Made by a program: the position numbers and the translations under genes
Shown: in pieces, positions 35,540 through 43,609 of the stretch
Numbering within the stretch: position 1 is the stretch's first letter
Layout: every line of letters begins with the position of its first letter
The notes under the pieces: model-generated
Seen by the model: the letters and a program-made list of their open reading frames with translations, nothing else
Told to the model about the DNA's origin: nothing
Databases searched by the model: none
Origin: JAURVT01 sp049059935
GTDB lineage: Bacteria > Actinomycetota > Actinomycetes > Propionibacteriales > Nocardioidaceae
NCBI RefSeq assembly: GCF_049059935.1
Contig: NZ_JBMGQR010000006.1
Coordinates: forward strand, 41,635-105,634
Length of the DNA stretch: 64,000 nt
Direction: 5' to 3'

Positions 35540-36652
35540 ATGAAGACCAAAGCCGCCGTCGTCCACGAGTTCGGCAAGCCCATCGAGATCGAGGAGCTCG
35601 ACCTGGACGGCCCCCAGGCCGGCGAGGTGCTCATCCGGTACACCCACGCCGGGTTGTGCCACTCGGACGTGCACGTCGCCCACGGCGACCTCGAGGCCAG
35701 GCTCCCGATGGTCCTCGGGCACGAGGGCGCGGGCATCGTCGAGGAGGTCGGCGCCGGGGTCACCCGCGTGGCGGTGGGCGACCACGTCGTCTGCTCGTTC
35801 ATCCCCAACTGCGGCTCGTGCCGCTACTGCGCCAACGGTCAGCAGTCCATCTGCGACATGGGCGCCACCATCCTCGAGGGCTACCTGCCGGGCGACCGCT
35901 TCCCGATCACCGGGCCGCGCGGCCAGTACGGCGCCATGTGCATGCTCGGCACCTTCAGCCAGTACGGCGTCATCCACCAGAACTCGTGCGTGAAGGTCGA
36001 CGACGACCTGCCGCTGGAGAAGGCCGTCCTCGTCGGGTGCGGGGTCCCGACGGGCTGGGGCGCGGCGGTCAACACCGCGAACGTCAAGGCCGGCGACACC
36101 GTCGCGATCTTCGGCATCGGCGGCATCGGCATCAACGCCGTGCAGGGTGCGCGCCTGTCGGGTGCCAAGAACATCGTGGTGGTCGACCCGCTGGAGAACA
36201 AGCGCGAGAAGGCGATGGAGCTCGGTGCGACGCACGCGTTCGCCAGCGCCGACGAGGCGCAGGAGAAGATCACCGACCTGACCCGGGGACAGATGGCCGA
36301 CTCGGCCATCCTCACGCCCGGCCTGATGACCTCGGAGATCGTGGCCAGCGGCTTCAACGCGATCGGCAAGGGCGGCACCGTCGTCCTCACCGGCCTCAAC
36401 AAGCTCGACGAGCAGAACATCGAGCTCCCGGGCTCGATCATGACGCTGTTCCGCAAGACGCTGAAGGGCAGCCTGTTCGGCGACTGCAACCCCACCACCG
36501 ACATCCCCAAGATCCTCGGGCTCTACCAGAGCGGCGACATCAAGCTCGACGAGATCATCACCCGGACCTACACGCTGGAGCAGGTCAACGAGGGGTACGA
36601 CGACCTCCTCGCCGGCAAGAACGTGCGCGGCGTCGTCGTGCACGAGCACTGA
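35540..36652 (+). CDS. NDMA-dependent, mycofactocin-type zinc alcohol dehydrogenase
   Basis: A 370-residue medium-chain dehydrogenase of the family called NDMA-dependent alcohol dehydrogenase, whose bound NAD(H) is recycled by mycofactocin. Catalytic zinc ligands: Cys40 (AGLCHSD) and His61/Glu62 (LGHEGAG). Structural zinc cysteines: 91, 94, 97, 105 (CGSCRYC...C). Rossmann motif FGIGGIGINAVQG near residue 200. The length equals the family's usual size. The ATG has an AAGGAG ribosome binding site. It lies next to the mft operon, shares its operator, and is followed 4 nt later by moxR. Confidence 0.93.
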   Translation: MKTKAAVVHEFGKPIEIEELDLDGPQAGEVLIRYTHAGLCHSDVHVAHGDLEARLPMVLGHEGAGIVEEVGAGVTRVAVGDHVVCSFIPNCGSCRYCANGQQSICDMGATILEGYLPGDRFPITGPRGQYGAMCMLGTFSQYGVIHQNSCVKVDDDLPLEKAVLVGCGVPTGWGAAVNTANVKAGDTVAIFGIGGIGINAVQGARLSGAKNIVVVDPLENKREKAMELGATHAFASADEAQEKITDLTRGQMADSAILTPGLMTSEIVASGFNAIGKGGTVVLTGLNKLDEQNIELPGSIMTLFRKTLKGSLFGDCNPTTDIPKILGLYQSGDIKLDEIITRTYTLEQVNEGYDDLLAGKNVRGVVVHEH

Positions 36653-36656
36653 CGGC

Positions 36657-37583
36657 GTGACGCCGACGACCCAGGGGACGGACCTGCCGACGCACGGCGG
36701 GTCCGTCCCGGTCGTCGGGCGCTCGCGCGAGGCCGAGGTGCTGGAGGCCGCCCTGCGCGGCGGCGCCCACGTCCTGCTCGAGGGACCGCCCGGCACCGGC
36801 AAGTCCACGCTGCTGCGCCGCGTCGCGTCCAGCCGGCACGTGCCGTTCGTCCTCGTCGAGGGCAACGCCGAGCTGACGCCCGCACGGCTCGTCGGCCACT
36901 TCGACCCCGCCCTCGTGCTGACGCGCGGCTACGTGCCCGACATCTTCGCCGACGGCCCGCTGCTGGAGGCGATGCGCGCCGGCGGCCTGCTCTACGTCGA
37001 GGAGCTGAACCGCATCCCCGAGGAGACGCTCAACGTCCTGCTCGCCGCGATGTCCGAGCACGAGATCGCGGTGCCGCGGCTCGGCCGGGTGCGGGCGGCC
37101 GAGGGCTTCGGCGTCGTGGCGGCCATGAACCCGTACGACGCGATCGGCACCGCACGCGTGTCGGCGGCGCTCTACGACCGCACCTGTCGCATCTCGATGG
37201 GCTACCAGTCCGCCGAGGCCGAGGCCGAGATCGTCGACCTGCGGGCACCGGGGCTCGACCCGGACTGGCGTGCCCGCGTCGTCCAGCTCGTGCGCAGCAC
37301 CCGCACCGACGACGACGTCGAGGTGGGGTCGTCGGTGCGCGGCGCCATCGACGTCGCACGCGTGGGCGTGCAGCTCGCCGAGCTGCGCGGCGTGCCGAGC
37401 GACGACTGGCACGTCGGCCTGGAGGCGGCCAAGGCCTCGCTGACCGGACGCATCCGGGTGCACGACGCCACCGACCGCACGCCCGAGGACGTGGTCACCC
37501 GTCTGTACGTGGCGGTGTTCGGCGCCGAGCCCTCCCCCGACGACGACCGCGCGCCCGAGGAGGGGGCGCCGGGGGAACTCTGA
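36657..37583 (+). CDS. MoxR-type AAA+ ATPase
   Basis: A 308-residue AAA+ ATPase of the MoxR/CbbQ/NorQ group. Walker A GPPGTGKST (43-51), Walker B LLYVEELNRIPEETLNVLL, sensor 1 AMNPYDAIG and sensor-2 arginine region near RTCRISMGY. Such ATPases work with a VWA partner to insert metal or reactivate an enzyme. The GTG start at 36657 is 4 nt after the alcohol dehydrogenase stop, so the dehydrogenase is the likely client. The VWA partner gene overlaps its stop. Confidence 0.9.
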   Translation: MTPTTQGTDLPTHGGSVPVVGRSREAEVLEAALRGGAHVLLEGPPGTGKSTLLRRVASSRHVPFVLVEGNAELTPARLVGHFDPALVLTRGYVPDIFADGPLLEAMRAGGLLYVEELNRIPEETLNVLLAAMSEHEIAVPRLGRVRAAEGFGVVAAMNPYDAIGTARVSAALYDRTCRISMGYQSAEAEAEIVDLRAPGLDPDWRARVVQLVRSTRTDDDVEVGSSVRGAIDVARVGVQLAELRGVPSDDWHVGLEAAKASLTGRIRVHDATDRTPEDVVTRLYVAVFGAEPSPDDDRAPEEGAPGEL

Positions 37584-38536
37584 GCCCGCCTCCCGGGGCG
37601 GGCACCGACCCCAGCCCGAGCAAGCCCGAGTCGCGCCAGCGGCAGAGCGCGCCGCGCACCACCGGACGCTCCGAGCTCGCCCGCAACGCCCGGTTCGCCG
37701 AGCTCTCCCCCGAGGTCGGCGAGCTCGACCTCGACGCGCTCGCGTCCGCCCTCGACGACGACCCCGACGACACCCTCACCCTGGTCGTCGAGATGGCCAG
37801 GGCCACCGACGAGGGGCTCCGCGAGGCCGTGCGGCGGCTCGTCCCGCGCCTGGTGCTCGACCAGACGCGCCGCGGCACGCCGACGCGCGGCGGCGTCGGG
37901 CGTCGTCGGACGGTGCCCGCGTGGAAGGGCGGCGAGCTCGACCTCGACCGGTCGATGGACGCGGTGCTGCAGGCGGCCTCGGAGGGCCGGCGACCGTCCG
38001 TCGACGAGCTGCAGGCCACCGACTGGGCGCGTCCCACCCTCGCGCTGTGCCTGGTGGTCGACCGCTCGGGCTCGATGAACGGCGCCCGCCTCACCACCGC
38101 GGCCGTCACCGCCGCGGCGTGCCTGGGCCGGGCACCTGCCGAGCACGCGGTGCTCGCCTTCGCCGCCGACGTGTCGGTGCTCAAGGCACTCGACGCGCCG
38201 TCGCGCGCGACCCGGACCGTCGAGGCGGTGCTGGGCCTGCGTGGCCACGGCACCACCGCGCTGTCCGACGCCCTCATCTCGGCCCGCCACCAGCTCGCCC
38301 GCGCCCGGGCGCGCCGGCGCGTCGTCGTGCTGCTGTCGGACTGCCGCGCCACCGACGACGTCGACGCGGTCCCGGCCGCGCGCGGGCTGGACGAGCTCGT
38401 CGTCCTCGCCCCGGCCGGCGACGACGACGAGGCCCGCCACTTCGCCCGCCGCAGCGGCGCACGTCTGGCGTCCGTCGCCTCCGTCCTCGACGTCCCCTCC
38501 GCCCTCGCCCACCTCCTCCAGGACGACAGGCCCTGA
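37580..38536 (+). CDS. VWA-domain partner of the MoxR ATPase, probable CTG start
   Basis: A 318-residue protein with a C-terminal von Willebrand A domain. The MIDAS motif DRSGS is at 161-165, with the later Thr (GHGTTALSDAL) and Asp (LLSDCRATDD). The first ATG is only at 37793, but the frame is open and plainly protein-like upstream (SELARNARFAELSPEVGELDLDAL), and that stretch holds no ATG, GTG or TTG. CTG at 37580 overlaps the moxR stop as CTGA, like the ATGA/GTGA overlaps elsewhere here, and is taken as the start. It acts with MoxR, probably on the upstream dehydrogenase. Confidence 0.8.
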   Translation: MSPPPGAGTDPSPSKPESRQRQSAPRTTGRSELARNARFAELSPEVGELDLDALASALDDDPDDTLTLVVEMARATDEGLREAVRRLVPRLVLDQTRRGTPTRGGVGRRRTVPAWKGGELDLDRSMDAVLQAASEGRRPSVDELQATDWARPTLALCLVVDRSGSMNGARLTTAAVTAAACLGRAPAEHAVLAFAADVSVLKALDAPSRATRTVEAVLGLRGHGTTALSDALISARHQLARARARRRVVVLLSDCRATDDVDAVPAARGLDELVVLAPAGDDDEARHFARRSGARLASVASVLDVPSALAHLLQDDRP

Positions 38537-38839
38537 GACGAAGGGGAGATCAGCCACGAAGCCGATCCGTGGGTTCGGCGGTGCCCATCCGCCCCGGGCA
38601 CCGGCCCGCGCCGACACGTCCTCCGAGCCGATGGGTGCCGACGAACCGACGGACCGGCGCCGTCGTTCGAGCACCCCAGCGGCGCGTGCGCCGGCGTAGA
38701 CCCGCACCCACGGACCGCACCACCAGCGCCGAGTGGCGCAGAACCCGCCACGAGTGGCGCAGAAACGGGCCGGATCGCGCGTGTCGACCCCGGTACTGCG
38801 CCACTCGGCGAGCAGGCGCGGCCCCGGCGGCGGGTGGGA
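38537..38839. other. Non-coding convergent region
   Basis: 303 bases between the VWA gene and the membrane-protein gene. Apart from the inverted repeat at 38727-38810 I see no gene or promoter; open frames here lack initiation signals and protein-like composition. Confidence 0.6.
38727..38810. terminator. Long inverted repeat with an internal direct repeat
   Basis: 15-nt arms cgccgagtggcgcag (38727-38741) and its complement (38796-38810). cgagtggcgcagaa occurs twice (38730-38743, 38751-38764), so either copy can pair with the distal arm. Probably a bidirectional terminator or REP-like element between convergent genes. Confidence 0.55.
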
Positions 38840-39361
38840 CTACGGCTTGATGACCCGCTCGGCGACGCGGCCGACGACGAGGAAGGCGACGGCCGCCAGG
38901 GCCCAGCCGACGAGCGTCTGCTTCATCGCGGCGTTGTCGCCGGAGAAGGTGAAGATGTCGATGAACGGTCCGTCGAGCTGGCCCGCGCGGGCGAGCACCC
39001 ACGAGACGATCGCGTTGTCGGGGTTGGCCTTCAGCGCGGTGAGCAGGGCGCCGACGCCGAGCACGACGGCGCAGGCCAGGGCGACGAGCCAGACCACCTG
39101 GGCCACCTTGGACCGGATCCAGCCGGCACTCTCGCCGACCTTGCGGGCCGCTCCCCTGGCGCGCGCCCTGCGGGCGGCGCGGGACTCCTCGCGGGTGGGA
39201 CCGGGCTCGGGCTCGGGCACGGACGCGGCGTCGCGGCGGGCCTCGTAACCGTCGGCCACCGGGTCGTGGCCCGCGGCGATCTCGCCGGCGGTGGGAGGCG
39301 TGCGCGTGGCGGTGCCGGACGCGGTGTCGTCCCGGGCGTCGTCGCCCTTGTCCTGCTTCAT
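38840..39361 (-). CDS. Hypothetical membrane protein with two predicted helices
   Basis: A 173-residue protein I do not recognise. The N-terminal 90 residues are charged and probably disordered (KQDKGDDARDD..., later ESRAARRARARG). Two hydrophobic segments follow: VVWLVALACAVVLGVGALLTAL and TLVGWALAAVAFLVVGRV, separated by an extracytoplasmic loop of about 35 residues. The ATG at 39361 has a GGAGGG ribosome binding site. It stands alone between convergent and co-directional neighbours. Confidence 0.75.
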   Translation of the reverse strand: MKQDKGDDARDDTASGTATRTPPTAGEIAAGHDPVADGYEARRDAASVPEPEPGPTREESRAARRARARGAARKVGESAGWIRSKVAQVVWLVALACAVVLGVGALLTALKANPDNAIVSWVLARAGQLDGPFIDIFTFSGDNAAMKQTLVGWALAAVAFLVVGRVAERVIKP

Positions 39362-39488
39362 GGTCCCTCCGACCGTCCCCGAGTGGTGGCACGCGGACGT
39401 GCTGACGATCACAGCAGTATGCCCGAATGCTACCGGCGGGTCACGTCGATGTGACGTGCGTCGTGCGGGGACGGCTCGGAGGTGACCG

Positions 39489-40487
39489 TCAGGCGGTGAG
39501 CACCATCCGGAAGCGGGGCTTGCCGTCGAGCATCTGCTGGAAGGCGGTCTGGGCCTCGGCCAGCGGCGCCTCCTCCACCATCGGACGCACCCCGGTGAGG
39601 GCGGCGAAGCGCAGGCAGTCCTCGCTGTCCTTGGCGGTGCCCGACGCGTGGCCGGCGACCAGGCGGCTGGCGAGGATCAGGTCGACGGCGGCGACCTCGA
39701 GCGGCTGCTCGGGCACGCCCACCACGACGAGGCGCCCGCGCGGCGCGAGACCGCCGACCGCCGACGTGGCGGCCGACGCGTCGGTGACCGTGGAGAGGAC
39801 GACGCTCGCGCCGCCCAGCGCGGTCAGCTCCTCGGCGACGTCCTGCGTGGTGCTGTCGACGTAGTGGTGCGCGCCGAGCTGACGGGCGAAGTCGCCCTTT
39901 TCCTGGCCGCGGGCGACGGCCACGACCTCGAAGCCCATCTTGGCGGCGAACTGGACGCCCAGGTGCCCGAGCCCGCCGAGGCCGATGATCGCGACGACGT
40001 CACCGGGACGGGCGCCGCTCTCGCGCAGGGCGTTGAAGCAGGTGACGCCGGCGCACATCAGCGGAGCGGCCTCGGCGTCGGTGAGCTCGTCGGGGACGGC
40101 CGCGAGCGCGTCCGCGGGGGCGACGACGTGCTCGGCGTAGCCGCCGTCGGCGGACAGACCGGTGACCTTCTGCGCGGTGCACGAGATGAAGTCGCCGTCG
40201 CGGCACGGGACGCAGGTGAAGCACGCGCCGCCGAACCAGCCGATGCCGACGCGCTGGCCGACCTCCCACTGGGTGACGCCCTCGCCCACCGCGTCGACCG
40301 TGCCGGCCACCTCGTGCCCGGGCACCCGGGGGTAGCTGCTGGCCATGCCGCCGGCGGCCATCGCGTCGCTGTGGCAGACGCCGCAGGCGCCGGTGCGCAC
40401 GCGCACCTCCCAGCGTCCCGGCTCGGGCACCTCGCGGTCGACCACCTCGAAGTCGGCTCCGGCCTGGCTCACCTGGACAGCACGCAC
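39489..40487 (-). CDS. Zinc-dependent alcohol dehydrogenase (AdhA/AdhP type)
   Basis: A 332-residue medium-chain dehydrogenase. Catalytic zinc: CGVCHSD and GHEVAG. Structural zinc cysteines in CFTCVPCRDGDFISC. NAD-binding GLGGLGHLG. It differs from the 370-residue mycofactocin-type enzyme at 35540 in length and motifs, so ordinary soluble NAD(P) use is expected. The start is GTG at 40487 behind GAGGAGGAG; a longer upstream frame runs antisense-like through the hydratase gene. Substrate unknown; aldehydes or short alcohols are likely. Confidence 0.9.
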   Translation of the reverse strand: MRAVQVSQAGADFEVVDREVPEPGRWEVRVRTGACGVCHSDAMAAGGMASSYPRVPGHEVAGTVDAVGEGVTQWEVGQRVGIGWFGGACFTCVPCRDGDFISCTAQKVTGLSADGGYAEHVVAPADALAAVPDELTDAEAAPLMCAGVTCFNALRESGARPGDVVAIIGLGGLGHLGVQFAAKMGFEVVAVARGQEKGDFARQLGAHHYVDSTTQDVAEELTALGGASVVLSTVTDASAATSAVGGLAPRGRLVVVGVPEQPLEVAAVDLILASRLVAGHASGTAKDSEDCLRFAALTGVRPMVEEAPLAEAQTAFQQMLDGKPRFRMVLTA

Positions 40488-40585
40488 GTGGGTCTCCTCC
40501 TCGTCGTCGGACGACCGCGGCGGCCGCCCGTCACCGATGCAACCACCGGGCGCGCCGGTGCGCACGGTGACGGAGGCCGCCGACG

Positions 40586-41365
40586 TCAGCGACCCTGGAA
40601 CGTCGCCTTGCCGGGGCCGTTCTCGACGAAGGAGGTCATGCCGGCCTTCTGGTCCTCGGTGGCGAAGAGCGCCGCGAACTGCACCCGCTCGAGCTCCAGC
40701 CCGGTGGCGAGGTCGACCTCGATGCCGCGGTCGACGGCCTCCTTGGCCGCACGCAGCGCGACGGCCGGACCGCCCACGAACTGACGTGCCCACGCGACGG
40801 CGGCGGCGTAGACCTCGTCGGCCGGGTGCACCTGGTCGACCAGGCCGATGGCCAGCGCCTCGTCGGCGTCGACGAAGCGGCCGGTGAAGATGATGTCCTT
40901 GGCCTTGGCCGGGCCGACCAGGCGCGGGAGCCGCTGCGAGCCGCCGGCGCCGGGGATGATCCCGAGCAGGATCTCGGGCTGGCCGAGCTTGGCGTCCGAC
41001 GCGCAGAAGCGCAGGTCGGTGCACATCGCGAGCTCGCACCCGCCGCCCAGCGCGTACCCGGTGATCGCCGAGACGGTGGGCTTGGGGATGTCGGCCACCG
41101 CCGTCAGGCAGGCCTGCAGCACGCCCGCCCGACGGGACATCGTGAGGTGGTCCAGCCCGGCCATCTGCTTGACGTCGGCGCCCGCGGCGAACACGCGCTC
41201 GCCGCCGTAGACGACCACCGCGGCGACGTCGTCGCGGTCCGACGCCTCGAGCGCGGCCTCGCGGATCTCGTCCTGGACGGTGAAGTCGAGGGCGTTCATC
41301 TTCGGCCGGTCGAGCCGGATGGTGCCGACTCCCCCGTCCACCTCGAGGCGTACGAACTCTCCCAC
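40586..41365 (-). CDS. Enoyl-CoA hydratase/isomerase family protein
   Basis: A 259-residue crotonase-fold enzyme. Oxyanion hole segments: FAAGADVKQM and GYALGGGCELAM. One catalytic Glu lies in LGQPEILLGIIPGAGGSQRLPR, typical of true hydratases. The GTG start at 41365 has a GGAGG-like site and begins the conserved VGEFVRLEV strand. It fits beta-oxidation of fatty or aromatic acyl-CoAs; no other beta-oxidation gene is adjacent, although etfBA and a thiolase lie elsewhere in the window. Confidence 0.92.
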   Translation of the reverse strand: MGEFVRLEVDGGVGTIRLDRPKMNALDFTVQDEIREAALEASDRDDVAAVVVYGGERVFAAGADVKQMAGLDHLTMSRRAGVLQACLTAVADIPKPTVSAITGYALGGGCELAMCTDLRFCASDAKLGQPEILLGIIPGAGGSQRLPRLVGPAKAKDIIFTGRFVDADEALAIGLVDQVHPADEVYAAAVAWARQFVGGPAVALRAAKEAVDRGIEVDLATGLELERVQFAALFATEDQKAGMTSFVENGPGKATFQGR

Positions 41366-41444
41366 GGTGTCCTCCACTCGTCCTGCGGTCACGGTCGCTC
41401 GCACGCTACCGCCCGGCCCCGTCGACGCCACCTGGACGGTGACA

Positions 41445-41463
41445 GGTCGGACACGGTCCGACC
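41445..41463. promoter_or_regulatory. 19-bp palindrome between the hydratase gene and glgX
   Basis: ggtcgga-cacgg-tccgacc, perfect 7-nt arms with a 5-nt centre, in the divergent intergenic region 43 nt before glgX. Candidate operator; no regulator gene is adjacent. Confidence 0.4.
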
Positions 41464-41505
41464 ACTTCTGCACGCGGGGCACGAGGCGCACGCGATGATG
41501 GTCCG

Positions 41506-43503
41506 ATGGAGATCCTCGGGGGCGCGCCGGCCCCGCTCGGCGCGAGCCTCGCCGACGGCGGAACGAACGTCGCGATCTGGGCGCCCCGGGCGTCGGCGGT
41601 GTCGCTGTGCCTGTTCGACGACGACGGTGTCGAGACCACGCTCGCCCTCCCCGGTCGCACCGACGGCGTCTGGCACGGACTCGTCCCGGGCGTCGGCGCA
41701 GGGCAGCTCTACGGCTTCCGCGTCGACGGCCACCACGACGTCCTCGACGGCGCCCGCTTCGACGCCGACGCCGTGCTGCTCGATCCCTACGCCAAGGCCG
41801 TCGTCGGCGGCATCGAGGACTCCGCGTCGACGATGCGCGGCGTCGTGGTCGACGAGACCTTCGACTGGCAGGACGACGCCGCCCCGCGCGTCCCGTGGGA
41901 GCGCACCGTCGTCTACGAGACCCACGTCCGCGGCCTCACCGTCACGCACCCCGATGTGCCCGAGGAGCTGCGCGGCACCTACGCCGGCCTCGCCCACCCG
42001 GCGGTGCTCGACCACCTCACGGGACTCGGCGTCACCACCGTCGAGCTGCTGCCCGTCCACCACTTCGCCACCGAGCCGCACGCGGCGGCCCGCGGCGTGC
42101 AGAACTACTGGGGCTACAACACCGCCGGCTTCCTCGCGCCGCACGGGCCGTTCAGCTCGTCGGGCGACCGCGGCGAGCAGGTGGTCGAGTTCAAGCAGAT
42201 GGTCCGGGCCCTGCACGCCCGGGGCCTCGAGGTCGTGCTCGACGTCGTCTACAACCACACCTGCGAGGGCGGCCCGGACGGCCCCCTGGTGCACCTGCGC
42301 GGCCTCGACGACGGCGCCTACTACCGCCAGGCCGACGGCGAGTACCTCGACTCCACCGGCTGCGGCAACACCATCAACGTCTCGTTCGAGGCCGTCGCCG
42401 ACCTCGTGCTCGACTCGCTGCGCTACTGGGTCACCGACATGCACGTCGACGGGTTCCGCTTCGACCTCGCGTCGGCGCTCGCCCGCGGGCGCCACCACGA
42501 CGTCCGGGTCGCCGGCTCGCTGCTCGAGCGGATCGCCGACGACCCGGTGCTGCGCGACGTCAAGCTGATCGCCGAGCCCTGGGACGTCACGGCCGAGGGC
42601 TACCTCGTCGGCGCCTGCCCCACGGGCTGGAGCGAGTGGAACGACCGGTTCCGCGACGACGTGCGCGACTTCTGGCGCGGTGCCGGCGGCGGCGTCAGCG
42701 CGCTGGCGTCGCGCGTCGCGGGGTCGTCGGAGGTCTACGAGCCCACCGGACGCGGGCCGCGCGCGTCGGTCAACTTCGTCACCGCGCACGACGGCTTCAC
42801 GCTGCGCGACCTGGTGTCGTACGACGACAAGCACAACGAGGCCAACGGCGAGGACAACCGCGACGGCTCGGGCGACAACCACTCCTGGAACTGCGGCGTC
42901 GAGGGCGAGACCGACCACCCCGAGGTGCTCGAGCTGCGACGGCGCCAGTCGCGCAACCTGATGGCGACGCTGCTGCTGTCGGCCGGCGTGCCGATGATCG
43001 CCCACGGCGACGAGCTCGGCCGCACGCAGGGCGGCAACAACAACGCGTACTGCCAGGACAACGAGGTGGCCTGGGTCGACTGGTCGGTCGACCCCGACTG
43101 GTCGCACCTCGCCCCGCTCGTGCGCGACCTCGCACGCCTGCGCACCGAGCACCCGCTCCTGAGCCCGGCCGCCTTCTTCACCGGCGAGGAGTTCGCCCCG
43201 GGGCGTCGCGACCTCGGCTGGTGGCACCCCGCGGGCCGCGAGCTCACCGAGGCCGACTGGCACGACAAGGACCTGCGCAGCCTCGCGATGGCGCTCGACC
43301 AGCCCGAGGGCGAGGCGCTGCTCGTGCTCTGGCACGCCGGCGCCGACCCGCAGACGTGGACGCTGCCGCCCACGTTCGCCGGTCGCCGCGTCGACGTCCT
43401 GCTCGACACCGCCGAGCCCCGGTCGTCGGTGGTGGGCACGCGCGACGGCCAGGTCGTGGTCAGCGCGCGCAGCGTCGTCGTCCTGGCCGCCACTCCGGCC
43501 TGA
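41506..43503 (+). CDS. glgX: Glycogen debranching enzyme GlgX
   Basis: A 665-residue GH13 isoamylase-type enzyme that removes the short alpha-1,6 branches left by phosphorylase. A CBM48 domain is at the N-terminus (about 1-100), followed by the barrel with ELLPVHHF, nucleophile Asp320 in GFRFDLA, acid Glu357 in AEPWD and TAHDGF with the transition-state Asp. The ATG is 6 nt after GATGAT and lacks a ribosome binding site (probable leaderless mRNA). It belongs to the same alpha-glucan metabolism as the glgE locus 4 kb downstream. Confidence 0.94.
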   Translation: MEILGGAPAPLGASLADGGTNVAIWAPRASAVSLCLFDDDGVETTLALPGRTDGVWHGLVPGVGAGQLYGFRVDGHHDVLDGARFDADAVLLDPYAKAVVGGIEDSASTMRGVVVDETFDWQDDAAPRVPWERTVVYETHVRGLTVTHPDVPEELRGTYAGLAHPAVLDHLTGLGVTTVELLPVHHFATEPHAAARGVQNYWGYNTAGFLAPHGPFSSSGDRGEQVVEFKQMVRALHARGLEVVLDVVYNHTCEGGPDGPLVHLRGLDDGAYYRQADGEYLDSTGCGNTINVSFEAVADLVLDSLRYWVTDMHVDGFRFDLASALARGRHHDVRVAGSLLERIADDPVLRDVKLIAEPWDVTAEGYLVGACPTGWSEWNDRFRDDVRDFWRGAGGGVSALASRVAGSSEVYEPTGRGPRASVNFVTAHDGFTLRDLVSYDDKHNEANGEDNRDGSGDNHSWNCGVEGETDHPEVLELRRRQSRNLMATLLLSAGVPMIAHGDELGRTQGGNNNAYCQDNEVAWVDWSVDPDWSHLAPLVRDLARLRTEHPLLSPAAFFTGEEFAPGRRDLGWWHPAGRELTEADWHDKDLRSLAMALDQPEGEALLVLWHAGADPQTWTLPPTFAGRRVDVLLDTAEPRSSVVGTRDGQVVVSARSVVVLAATPA

Positions 43504-43585
43504 CGTATCAGGCGGGCACCGACCTGCTCCTCCCCCTCGACACACCACCTCCCGCCGCCCTCCCGTCTCGGGCGGGGCCGGGTGG

Positions 43586-43601
43586 CCCTCAGCCCTGAGG
43601 G
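43586..43601 (+). promoter_or_regulatory. Small hairpin covering the peroxidase ribosome binding site
   Basis: CCCTCAG-CC-CTGAGGG (43586-43601); the right arm contains most of the GAGGGGG ribosome binding site of the peroxidase gene. It could lower its translation. Confidence 0.35.
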
Positions 43602-43609
43602 GGCACACG

